From: Trichothecium roseum
Taxonomy: Eukaryota; Ascomycota; Sordariomycetes; Hypocreales
Direction of reading: 5' to 3'
Assembly: GCA_026184415.1 (NCBI GenBank)
Contig: CM047945.1
Coordinates: 2,418,001-2,482,000 of the forward strand
DNA: 64,000 bases
Shown here: positions 31,869-43,100 of the stretch, one piece after another
Layout: each line of letters starts with the position of its first letter
How positions within the stretch are numbered: the stretch's first letter is position 1
The notes under the pieces: model-generated
What the model was told of the DNA's origin: nothing
The model's input: only the letters and a program-made list of their open reading frames with translations
Databases searched by the model: none
Position numbers and translations under genes: made by a program

Positions 31869-34800
31869 TACTCCGTATGGTGCACAAAGTACTACTAGGG
31901 CCCTAGTACTCCGTAGTAGCAAGCGAGTCGAAGTGAGGAGAAATGGAACATGGAGAGCAGGGTACGCTTGGACCATCCGAGGGAGTTGGAAGCTTGAATG
32001 CAACCTCTTCTCCGTAATTCGTATCTACATTGGAACCTCGACTGGAAGTGTTGGGGTTTGCTTTTGGGGGTGCACTGTTGGTTGGTGGTGTTAGGGGAGT
32101 GGAGGAGGGCCGAGGGGAGGGGAGGAACTGCTGGACAGGCCCTGATGCCTTCCGACCGTTCATCCACCATCCACCATCCATCATCCATCATCCATGCGCT
32201 CCCTGTCCTTCAGGCCCCAGGCCCTACCTAGTTGCGTGCTTATTTCGCAGCTCGTTTCCTCCCCAGATTCCCCAGACCTACCAACCTAAAAATTCTGTTA
32301 TACGGAGCAGACAAAACCAGGCTACAACTTTTCTTCTCCTCCTCCTCCACCCTAATTACTCCGAATCAAGCAGATACACCGCGACACTCTAATCCTTTTT
32401 CGTCCCCTTCACTTGCACATCTTTGCACATCTCCTCACCCTCCATCTCGTGTTGCGCACTCCATCCCAAACCATGTGAACTGCTGATGATGTCAAATTGC
32501 TAGGACTTATTATTCAAAACGCCAACGACGTTGTGCCGCAGCGAATCATGAACCACCACTCAAGCCAACCCGCACCTATAATATGCAACCCGCAGCGGTG
32601 GTGCCGAGTCACGTTTAGCAGTTTGGGGGCTGGCACGAGGACCAAGGTTGTGATGAATCGCCTGGACTTTGAGAAGCATCAACTTTGATGCCTAGCGTCA
32701 ATAACATGCATCTTACTCCGTACATACTACCCTACGCCGTATCCACCAGCAACTCGAAAGAAGCCAAGGCGCGTGTGTGAGATGAGGAGAAATTCGGGGT
32801 GATCCTCTGGAGAAGGCTGATCCTTGTTCCCCCCCCCCTCTTCTGCTTTTTCTTTTCTCGCGGAGAAGAATAAAAAAGGGCCTCGTGTACTCCACTCCCT
32901 CCTCTTCTCCTCTTCTCTAACGATTACTCCGCAGAGATTTGGATTTTCGTCTTTGGATTCTCCCTGTCGCCCACTACTGAGTACGGATTACTCCGTACAT
33001 CCTCCAAGGACTCCATAAGCAGCCATGCCGTGTTGTAAATAGCTAACAGTAGACAGCTGTGCTGCATTCTGTCTACACTGGAATACAGACAGACATGCAC
33101 CAACAATGGCAACAAACCCGTACGGACTGTGCGAAGTACGTATCGAACTACCACTCCATGCCCTACTAGGGCCTAGGTAGTGGAACTGCCGAACAAAAGT
33201 CGAGCCGCAGATACAAATCCGATGGGCAGTCCCACATGGTCGGCCTACATCCAGAGTGTGTACTCCGTACTATGTAGCAAATCAAAGAACGCGTACCCCG
33301 GCAAGTGGGAGCGGAAGAAGCGTCCTGGTGACGTGCCACACTGCCAACGACAGGGGTGGTTGCGTTGCCGAACTTCCGTCTGCCAAGAAACTCGACTTCT
33401 AGTGCTCGCGTCCATGACCGACGACGGCCGACGACGACCGACTCTTCTAGGAAAATACCATGGATTTCAGCGGCTTAATGCCGACAAGTCCTACTATGTA
33501 TGACGTTCTCTACTCGGTTATCAAGACGAATAGCTTGTGGATTTCGTTTGTCGCGACACGTCCGAAGTAGCAGGGGAGAGGGATGGAGAAACACGAGGAG
33601 CGTTGCGCTCGACCGTTGCTGGTGAAGGCTCGTCCCACGTTTCCCACTGAATTAACGCAGACCCTTGGGGAGATGGGTCGAGCGGCCGAGCCTACGGAGT
33701 AAGTCTAAACAAAAGTCAATTTCAATAATAACCTTAATCATCGAAAAGCAGAGCTTGTTTCGTCCCCCGCAAAACTGTCCACTGAACACAGGGGTCAAAT
33801 TTGGAGTAGTACATACGGAGTATGCCCAGCAAGAATGGCATACGAACCAACATTCCAACCAATTCCATATTCTCAGTGGCTGCCAGCCTGCCAGTTACTA
33901 TGTAGGAGCACTGTTGCTAGTACTCCGCAATCCGTAACCAACTCAGAGCTGGAGTTTGCCCTACGGGGATGTGTAACACCTGCACAGGGTTCTCCAGTGC
34001 AAAGCGAGGGGACTATCATCTTCTCCAACCTCGCGACCACACCTACCTCAGCTCAGTGACGTTTGAGCAACGGATTTTACCCGATACCAAAACTTTGACC
34101 ACTGCTGCAGGGCGGTTGGGGTATTCACATCTATGCCCGGCGGCTACTTCCAGGCCCTTCGCCCAAGGGTCAGAGCACTCCGTCCAGAGAGTCCGGGCCC
34201 TTGGACCTTTCAAGACCGAGTCTCCATCGAATTCCGTAATGAAAATAAGAGCCGATTCAAGCTGTGTCCGTGGAACAACGACTAGGAGTACTCCGTAATC
34301 CGTACCGAGTTCTGAAGCTGTTCTAGCGCTAATGCCAGCCCTAGACCGCTCTGCTAATTCACTAGTTTCTTGTACTCCCTAGTGATCATGCCAGATGAAA
34401 TCAAGCGTCTGGCAGCAAGTACGGAGGGTACCAGATTTCCAATAGTCGGTCTGAGCGATTGTTACACAGGCGGCTGCATGCTGGTGGCTTGATGCCAACG
34501 AATGGGGTGTCGTGGCATGTGCCGAATCCAACACAGTGAAATCCGATACCACGAGGTGAGCCACGAAAGAAGGGACCAAATGTGACCCCGAATCGGAATA
34601 CATTGGAACAAGGAACCCACCCACCTCCGCCGTTTTGGCTATCTCTTCTGTGCGGAGTACTCCGTACTTCGTATGGAGTAGCTGAAATCTATGCTCTATC
34701 CGGAGTACCCCATGCGGAGTGCTGCCAAATTTGCGAACTCTATTATTCGCGGCACATTGTCTGACCAACATGACTGACTGTGCAAAAATAATGGGTTCCA

Positions 34801-35139
34801 GGCTCGGCGCCGTGATCTGGAAGCCGCCGCGGGCCTGGACTGTTTGTCAGTGGATCTAATATTCGGGCAGAGTCCGAGAAATCGACAATACGCAGGATCG
34901 GAGATGGAGACCACTACGAGGGCAGCAGTGGGCATCCAGCATATGGGCGTACACAGTAGGCGCATTGTCTACCTTGCATGCACGGTATGCGCAGCCAAGA
35001 GAAGTGGTTTCAGAGATTCCGGCGGCTGGGCTCGAACCTCAAGCGGGACCTTTCGAGGGACATGTGCACCTGCATTGGAGCCTCATCGCTGACAGGGCCC
35101 TGATTATTGTGGCCCGCCACTGCTTGGGTTTACTCCGTA
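31869..35139. repeat. Cluster 2 of the dispersed 9-mer TACTCCGTA/TACGGAGTA
   Basis: Ten exact copies by eye, starting at 31869, 31907, 32714, 32989, 33261, 33693, 33814, 34289, 34658 and 35131. At 34653-34664 two half-words meet as the perfect palindrome CGGAGTACTCCG. Near copies (TACTCCGCA, ATCCGTAAC) are scattered between them. Confidence 0.85.
32161..32195. repeat. CATCC(A/T) short tandem repeat
   Basis: The bases read as five to six imperfect 7-8 base units of the type CATCCAC and CATCCAT. Non-coding. Confidence 0.75.
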
Positions 35140-35635
35140 CTGTGCAGAGTGGTATCCGACAGAGGTTCCTGTGGGAGGGTTTAAGGTTAATTCGAAAAAA
35201 TGGCGATCCGGGTACGGATCTTGAAGTTGACTCCGGGGCCCCAGGGGGGTTGTGGGACACTGCGTGCATAGAAGGCACCAGTTACTCCATGATGTCGTTT
35301 TTGGTTGATCAACACGATAATTCATCCGGTCCTTGGGGTTTTTATCAGCACGTCACATCGTATAATAGTAACATGTACGGATTACTTTGTAGGAGCAAGC
35401 CAAGACTTGACTTGCTACTCAGCATATGACTACTACGTACAATAGTATCTGACATGAAATTCTTTTTCTGTCCCCCCGGGTCCGTTCTCTCTCCCTCGCC
35501 CGCCGGGCCCGAGGTGACAGGGGTGGGCGGAAAGAAAAGTGTCAGAAGTGACAACGGGAGTTGGGCAGTGGGGTGGCAACAGTAGCAGACCCCAAAGGAA
35601 AAGGAATGAAGGATTTCGGAGATTTTTGGCGGCGT

Positions 35636-35705
35636 ATGTGCGTGTGTTAAGTGTGTACGGGGTACGGTGTATGTGTGTGTACGTGTGTGCGTGTGTGTGT
35701 ATGCG
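35636..35705. repeat. GT-rich imperfect microsatellite
   Basis: A tract made mainly of TGTG with interruptions by TACG and TATG. It could form Z-DNA-like alternating purine/pyrimidine. Non-coding. Confidence 0.7.
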
Positions 35706-36433
35706 TAGATACAGCATAGCGTTGGCATTCGCGCGGTTCTGCAATTGGATCAAGCTGCGTTTGCTAGCTTCACTTAAACGGAAGCTCACTTATCCTAGTA
35801 CGTGGTGCGGATTGCTACTACTGCTGTTGCCGCTACTACCACTACTACTATCTGGACTCACCAACCAGTGCTCCGTACTGCTGCAGCCCTGTAGTTAGCA
35901 GCATCATGGGACTGGTGTGGGTAGCCCGTCGCTCGCTGCCCCGAACGTTCCGGCTTGCCAAACGCGCCGCGTCCACTGCCCATGAAACCAGTCGCGGCTG
36001 GGGAGAAGCTGGGAAGACGCAGAACCGCTCGTGGCTTCCCTCAAACCTATTGCTTCGCGATGTGCTCTTTATGCGGGACTGCTACTAGTAACTCGCTGCC
36101 CTTGGTCTCGGTGAAAGGTGGCCGTATCGTATGGGGGGTCCTTGGGATGCAGCAACATCGTTGGGAGCATGTATTCGTCGGCCAAGAATAGTTTAATAAG
36201 TCATTTCTTTTTTCTATATCCGATAAAATAAAAAATAAAAAATAAAAACCCCTACATCAATGATTCATGACGCCTTGAGTTGTTTGCCCCCCCTACGCAT
36301 CAGGGGGGGGGGACTTTATGCTGTAACCGCCGGGTATCAAAATGCGAACCAAACTCCAACCGAAAAAGAAAGAAAAAAATGCACAAGCTATTATTCAACT
36401 CTCCACCCCCCGCTCAACCCACTTGGCGCCTTT

Positions 36434-37721
36434 TCACTTAAAGAGCCTCTTCCCCGTCCGGGTAGAGAATCGCTCGACGCCGCTGCCGTGCTGCGCGTGC
36501 CACAGCTGCTGCACGCCGACTCCCCTGCTCTCGCCCGCGAGCTTGTACCGCTTGAGCGCTTCGCGGAGGTGCTCTGGTCGTAAGGGGCCGCAGCCGTCGT
36601 TGAAGATGTATTCTTCCTTGTCGTCGGGGACTGTTTCCTCGGTGCTCGTAGGCGCCTCGCCGTTGCCATCGACAACCATGTCCTGGGATACGGTGGCGTC
36701 TGTGATGGGCTGAGATTGCGTGTCTGCTGTGCTGGCATCCGCACTGGGCGCCACACCGTTACCATTGAAGGAAGTCTGCGATGCTTCTCCCGACCCGTTA
36801 AGCTGAGGCAGGGGAGGAACACCATTTGTTTGGCTGGCGGCAAGGGGGGGAGCGGATGTAGCGGCCGTATCAGCGGTATCGGTGGTGGGAGAAGGCTTTG
36901 GTACTTGTTCCTCCCCGGCCGCAATCATCTCCGCTTGCACCTGACGGGCGTGCTCGATGATCTCGCCTGCGAATAGCTTCGTGACTGCTTTGACTGCTGT
37001 GCTGACCATCTGCGGGACCGACTGTGATACTGTTGCGTTCACCACCTGCGCACCTTGTTAGTACTACTCGGAGAACGGCCGCGGAAACGGGTTGGCATAC
37101 CCTTTTGACAACAGCATCGGGCAGCTTGGCTGCACGCCAGTTGCCGTATCGCTTCTCCTGATCCGCGTCCAAGACGGAGAAGAACATGGCGCGCAGCCTG
37201 ATCTCTTCCGCCTTCTGCTCCTGGGTCCTGGCCACAACGTCCTCGAGCGCCATCTCGGCGTTGTCGTCCTCGTCCTCCTCCCCGTCCTTATCGCCGCCCT
37301 GCCCGCTCACCGCCGTCGGAGCCTTGCCGCCAACCAGGCTGGGCGTCTTCTCGCCCGGGGCCGATGTCGTCGCGGCCGCCGCATCGTCGCCCAGCTTGGT
37401 GCCCTTCGATTTGCGACCTCGCCTCTTCTTGCTGGCCCCGCCCGCCGTGACCCCGCTGGCTACACTGCCACTGACGTGCGACGTTGCGTCGACCGACGGC
37501 GAGCGTGCCATTGACGAGCGGGCCTCGGGTGGGAAGGACGTCTGACGCAGAGGGTGGTTCGAGGACACGCTGCCTGCGAGCGACGGCTTCCTGCGCTTGC
37601 TCGACGGGCCGGGGGTGGTGTCCGCGTTGGCCGGCCGCTTCTTGCTCGGGAGTTGCGCGGATGCGGGCGCCGGCGGCGACATGGCCGTGGGCGACATTGC
37701 GTTGCTGGGAGGTGATGCCAT
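36434..37721 (-). CDS. TAF11: TFIID subunit TAF11 (TAFII28-like histone fold)
   Basis: Two exons on the minus strand, 37721-37101 and 37045-36434; 410 aa. The N-terminal 170 residues are Ser/Pro/Ala-rich with basic patches (SKKRRGRKSKGTK, a likely nuclear signal) and an acidic run (DGEEDEDDNAEM). The TAFII28 histone fold spans about residues 190-260 and is completed by splicing: QEKRYGNWRAAKLPDAVVKR joins VVNATVSQSVPQMV, then AVTKLFAGEIIEHARQVQAE. The family's final helix appears near residue 375 (GPLRPEHLREALKRYK), displaced by a roughly 100-residue low-complexity insertion between the two parts. TAF11 pairs with TAF13 in TFIID. The start is the Met of MASPPSNAMSP. It is divergent from the GTP cyclohydrolase gene. 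Confidence 0.9.
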
Positions 37722-38516
37722 CTTGGTGATGTAGGTGTAGCGACTGGGGCGAAGAACCTCTCGTTTGATTTTTATCCTTTTTCTTCGGGCGATGCCGTGC
37801 TTCTCCCTCCCCCCTGCAACAAGGTCCCTCTCCACGCAATGTACCACGACTTATCCGTCACTAAAAAAAAAGGGCGTGCTATGGAATGATGAAGGACGGT
37901 ATTTCGTCGTACATGAAGCGAGTCGATCGCTTATAGTCGAGTCCGTGCTGTTGTGAAAGGTCGTTGTTCGGTGAGATGTGACGAAAATATGGAGTAATGG
38001 TGGTAATTAGATGATGCCTCTCAAGGGCTTTTGCACGGTTGAAGCTATCTGGTTTGTCCGAGCATTGAGAGACGCGACGTGAAGAGGCGTCATCACGTGA
38101 TACCGCCAAGGCCGAGTACGGCCTCTTTGCATTCTTGAAGGTTCCTCCCTCCCTCCCCACCCTCTCCACTTCCCCCTTACGTCAATTTAGCGGCATGCCG
38201 ATAAGATAAAGCCATAGCTACCCAAGCAAATATTCCGCCAACCATTGCCGGTTCGATGTTTGCTGCGCTACAATTCCTCCGAGTATAAGGTTTCTGATAA
38301 CCCCCTTCTCCCCCTTGGCATTCCAGTTAAGCCGTATGGCAGTTGTATAAGTTTTCTTACTTCACCTCGGCCTTGCCTTGTTCTCAATTGACAACTTTGG
38401 AAGACCCCCTTCACCTTCACCTTTTTTTTTTTTTGCACATACTTTTTTGCGCCGTCTGTCGCTGCTCGTCATTTCTCCACAGAGTGGAATAGTAATAGCC
38501 CGCCGCTACCGCCGCC
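37722..38516. promoter_or_regulatory. Divergent upstream region, TAF11 / GTP cyclohydrolase I
   Basis: About 0.8 kb between start codons; the half next to the cyclohydrolase is T- and C-rich (38340-38450), including a T11 run. No gene is seen. Confidence 0.5.
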
Positions 38517-39562
38517 ATGCCGCCGACTGAGGAGACCAAGGCGGTCATCTCCCGGAAGCGCACCGTCGACGGCGCCATCTCCGACGATTCCTCTTCCTCC
38601 TCCGGCAGCGACAGCCGCGCCTCCAAGAAGAAGCGGACGCAGAAGAAGCCCGCCGCCGCCGCCGCCGCCGCCTCCGCCTCCGCCCCGGCGACCAATGGCA
38701 AGTCGTCGCAGCACAAGGGTGCCCTCGACGAGCGCCGCAACAGCTCCGGCAAGGCGGCGCGGGACCCCAGGGACGAGGCCCCGGCGCGGGGGAACAAGCT
38801 CCAGCAGATATCCAAGGAGGTCTCCATCATCGAGGAGGACGGCCTGTGCAGGCCGACCAAGGGGACCCGCCCGCGGGCGAACGAGACCAAGGAGGAGACG
38901 GACGCCCGGATCGAGAAGATGAGCGGCGCCGTGCGCACGATACTCGAGTGTCTCGGCGAAGATCCCGACCGCGAGGGCTTGCTGGACACGCCCTCGCGTT
39001 ACGCCAAGGCCCTGCTCTTCCTCACCAAGGGCTACCAGGACAACGTAGACACAATCACCAATAGCGCCTTGTTCAACGAGAACCACTCGGAAATGATCAT
39101 CGTCAAGGACATTGAAATCTTCTCCCTTTGCGAACACCACATGGTACCTTTCACAGGCAAGGTAAGATCGAACCCCTTTCCTCACCCCCTCCCTCCCCAA
39201 CCCTCAACCTCGTCACCCGCTCGCCCAGTTCCTTTCTCTCTAACGTCGACGATCAGATGCACATTGGCTACATCCCCAATAAGACGGTCATCGGTCTCTC
39301 CAAGCTGCCCCGCATCGCCGAGATGTTCGCCCGCCGACTCCAGATCCAGGAACGCCTCACCAAGGAGGTGGCCCACGCCATCATGGAGATCCTCAAGCCC
39401 CAGGGAGTCGCCGTCGTCATGGAGTCTTCCCACCTTTGCATGGTCATGCGCGGCGTCGAGAAGACCACCACCACCACCATTACTAGTTGCGTTCTGGGCT
39501 GCTTTGAGCGCAAGTCCAAGACCAGGAACGAGTTCCTTAGCCTTGTTGGTGTCAACAGGTAG
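38517..39562 (+). CDS. FOL2: GTP cyclohydrolase I
   Basis: Two exons, 38517-39161 and 39257-39562, with a 95-nt intron; 316 aa. The catalytic domain begins near residue 130 and has the zinc and active-site motif SLCEHHMVPFTGK (Cys205, His207, His208), joined by splicing to MHIGYIPNKTVIGLSKLPRI, then the second zinc cysteine in SSHLCMVMRGV (Cys276), ending FLSLVGVNR. The enzyme converts GTP to 7,8-dihydroneopterin triphosphate, the first step of folate and tetrahydrobiopterin synthesis. The N-terminal 120 residues are low complexity, with Lys/Arg clusters and a seven-Ala run from GCC repeats, and are not part of the enzyme fold. The exact start within this tail is uncertain. Confidence 0.93.
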
Positions 39563-40145
39563 GTAGAGTCGGTGCTTCTGTTTAGCCTATTTCGACAATA
39601 ACCTAAGGAGAACAATGGCCGTCACTGCTGCGTCGTTTTAATCTGAGTTCATGTACTGCACTAAGGCGTTCAAGGGGTAAATGGCAAAAGACCATGTATT
39701 CAACAATTGGTCTCATTCATTTCGATACGACAAAAGGAATATCATTTTTGCATCGTATCAAATCAGATTTAGCATTCGAGTTGGGCTCAACGCCCTGAGT
39801 ATTAGCAGGACAAGATAGAAAAGAACAAACATGGTGCAATCTTGATTGTAGCTTTGGGCAATTTGTCCCCTAGTAAACATGGCCCAGTTGACCAGACAAG
39901 CATGTTGAAGACCCAAATAATGGTTTTTAATCCTAATAATAATACTGCTACGCCCCCAGAAGTAAAAACAGATCTAACCCCACAAACGCGCACTATTATC
40001 ATACAAGCACCGAAATGAACCATAGCACTTGGCCTTGAACTCCCGTTGCCCAACACATCAAAAGAAAAAAACATGGAACCATCGAAACGCCACACCGTCA
40101 CCAACGTTATCTCAAAACCCCTCCAGCAAAACACCAGTCACCAAA
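39563..40145. other. Intergenic between convergent FOL2 and the KDM5 gene
   Basis: About 0.58 kb of AT-rich 3' flank; nothing recognised. Confidence 0.5.
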
Positions 40146-43100
40146 TCAATCTCGATCTAATAATGCGTCCATACCGTTTCGTTCTGTCTCCAATGAGGCA
40201 GCTGTGAGGTTTGTGTCGATGGGAATATCCCTCCTCCTCTCGTCATCATCGTCTTGGTTCGTCATCTCCTTGAACATCTGATCAACATTTCCATCATCCT
40301 CTTTCATCATGGGGTCGATGTTTGCTGGAGTAATAGATCGGCCGTGATCACTATTTGATCTGCGACCTGTTTCCCAGATATCAGGGCCCCAGAGCCGTTC
40401 TGCTGTCTGCCTACCATCCTCTGTACGGCGGAGGATGTCCAGAGCCTTACTCTTGTCCGCTTCGGTGTGAATGTCGACGTCTTCCTGGCGCAGAATTCTT
40501 TCCTCGAGAGACATGGATGAGTCCTCCGGCATAAGTTGTGGTCCCGCACCCGAGAGACTAGGGTGGAAGTTACTGTCGATATTCATTCGACTACCATGCT
40601 CTTCGGGAGACCCAGATCCAAACGGCATTTCATGAATGAAAGAGTCACTTTTTGACGATGGAGGGAAGAAAGCCTGAGCACCGTAGGCAGCGGTGCCTGA
40701 TGGTGGCAGAATAGGGCCTGAAGATGATGCTGCTGCGGCGGCAGCCTCTGCATTAGCAGCTTTACGCCGAAGACTATTAGCTTTGCCCTTTGCGTGCTCT
40801 GGCAGATCATCAGGGTTGTCAACACCATATTCGGCGAGCATCTTTTGTAATTTCGTAGGACGGGGCTTTCTTGTGCTCAGTGATACTTCAAGGATTGGTG
40901 GCGCCTGAGGTGCTACCGGACACCACTTGTGTAACTCCTGGCGGAAGAAGTTTGTCTCGAAAGCGAGTAAGACTTCGGCACCCTCGATTTTGCGAAGATA
41001 GAACCTTTGCGTTTCTATCTCGGCTTCGGTCGATAGAAGTGGGTTGCAGTATGGGGCAATCTTTTGGCGGAATTGCTCGGCGTTGTCAATTATTTTTCGA
41101 AGCAACTCTTCCTCTTCAGGCTGGAACGGTAGTAAAGGAATCTCATCAACCAAAGCAATCAGGTCCTCGAGCTTTGGCCGTGCCGCATCTCGGGGAATCC
41201 GCATTCGATAGTCGCAAATAGGGCAAGTGTACTTATCATCCTCCTTGACTTTCCCGCGGGCAATTTTAAGACACTTGCAGTGATACCTTTTGACATCATG
41301 TTAGGTAGGTTTATAAAGCTAGGGTTGTCGACTTACCATTCATGACAGAGCTCGCACTCAATCATCATCCCCGCCTCGATCTTTCTGCATATGCAGAATA
41401 CTTGCTTCGGGCGAGAAGTATCCCAGCGTGGACCACCGTTGTCCGGGCTGGCCTCTCTAGAAACCGGTTCCGCTGGTTGCCGTGGGGTGTCGTTCTCAAC
41501 GTCGAAGCAGTCCATGTTTCTCTCCAACACATATTCGAGATGGCTTTTCAGAATGTGCAGCGGTGCGTTCGACTTTCCAAACAGCTTCTTGCCCTTTCTC
41601 ATCCAGTCCTCATGGCGCTTTCTTTCATTTTCCAGGTCTATTGTACCATTAGGTTTGGAGTTCAGGTCCTCAAGCCTTTTGCACAAGTCGAGAACAGTCA
41701 AGTACGAAGGCCTATTGCGGTAATTAGGGTCCTGGCAGCGGTTCGTCAGATCCAGTATTTGGCGGTGGGCTTCGCGTTGTTTGTGAAGAATAGCTTCTAC
41801 TGATGCGTATGTGTCTCTCGATACCGGCAGGGCATTGGCCTTCACCTGAGTAGCTAGCGCGTCAAGTTGGGGATAATGAACGAGTTCAGCATGAATAAGC
41901 TCTTTGGCCTTCTTCTCCCAGGCCTCCCCAGCGCTCAGCTGCTCCCGGTAATGTTGAAGGAGATCATTGTATCTCGGGATCTGTAAGCTTTTACCTTCTT
42001 CAATCAAGTCTTCAACCTCTTGGAGTGACATTGGCACACCACGATTCGCTTTTGCCTTATTATTCCATTGCATCTGGTCTAGAACTCTGGACAAGTTATT
42101 GAGCTCTGGTATTTCGATGTTGAAATTGCGACCCTCCTCCATAAGTTCTTCGATGGTTTCGGAGGGCACGGACGCTGAGTTGTCAAGAGCCCGCTGGGCT
42201 TTTGCCTGGAACTCTTTAACAGTGGCCGCTCGCTCCTGAAGTTGTCCTATTTCGGGGCATTCGAATCCAATGTGCTCGGCATCTTGCAACAGTCGGTTCA
42301 AGTCAGCGGCGCTTCGTGTCTCTCTATCTCTCTGCCCGGCATTGGATCTTCGGCCACTACCCCAGGATCGTTCATTCTTCCGTCGGACTTGTTGCTTTCG
42401 GACAATGAAGCTTGTAGCTTCCTCGACCCATTCGTTGCAACGGTCCACGAATTCCTTCAGATTGGGAAGAGCTGGAAGATCAAAGGGAATGCGGTCTCCT
42501 TCGTGTACGAGCGTTCGTAACGCTTTTAAAGATGGCTGTGCTTCTTCCTCGAGGAGCTTTTCGTACTTTTCTTGCCAAATCTCAGGTTGGCGGGCCTTCT
42601 CAATAACTTTACTGTAAGTCATATGTATAGCTTCATCACGCTTTCGATGAATCAAGACGTGCCCTTCACCAGAAAATCTTTGAGTCTCACTAAGTTCACA
42701 GCAGGCATGGCTTCCAGCGTGTAACATGCACATGACTTTCCCAGTCTGGATGCATTTAAAGCGAGAGAGGAACGCGAAGGCCTTGCAATAACTGCAGCAC
42801 TGTTCATCCTCATCTTGGACGTCCTCGTCCGAGGTTTCAAATGTCAGGGGACACGAGTCTTCGCCATCAGAGAAAATGCTACAGCTATGCGGGAGTGAAT
42901 CCAGATGTTTGGCCCTGAAGTCACCTCGTTGGGCAAGTTCTCGGTTGTGAATGCGTTCCAAAGCCGGCGCCAGCCATTTCGCTGTTTGGATACTTAATCC
43001 AGAAGAAGAACTGCCCTCTGCCGCGGTCCATAGAAGCTCATCGTGGGAAAAGCAAGGTTGCCTTCGGAAGGCCTGCAAGCGCTCGACACCTGCCAACCCG

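Larger units (their letters stand above)
31371..36433. other. Gene-poor 5.1-kb region upstream of JEN1
   Basis: No frame in this stretch shows a domain, conserved start or splicing pattern that I trust. It holds ten exact copies of TACTCCGTA/TACGGAGTA, a CATCC(A/T)-type repeat (32161-32195), a GT-rich tract (35636-35705) and an ATAAAA run (36221-36247). The first half-kilobase beside JEN1 probably contains its promoter. Confidence 0.6.

Noticed and set aside
35020..35050. GGTTCGAGCC on the minus strand resembling a tRNA T-loop
   Set aside because: No five-base-pair T stem and no matching acceptor, D or anticodon arms could be placed around it.
34965..35429. 154-codon open frame in the gene-poor region
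   Set aside because: No domain, and the frame includes a copy of the repeated 9-mer, which never occurs in the real exons here.
38469..39200. 243-codon open frame on the minus strand
   Set aside because: Antisense to GTP cyclohydrolase exon 1; the Gly-rich peptide comes from GCC repeats.
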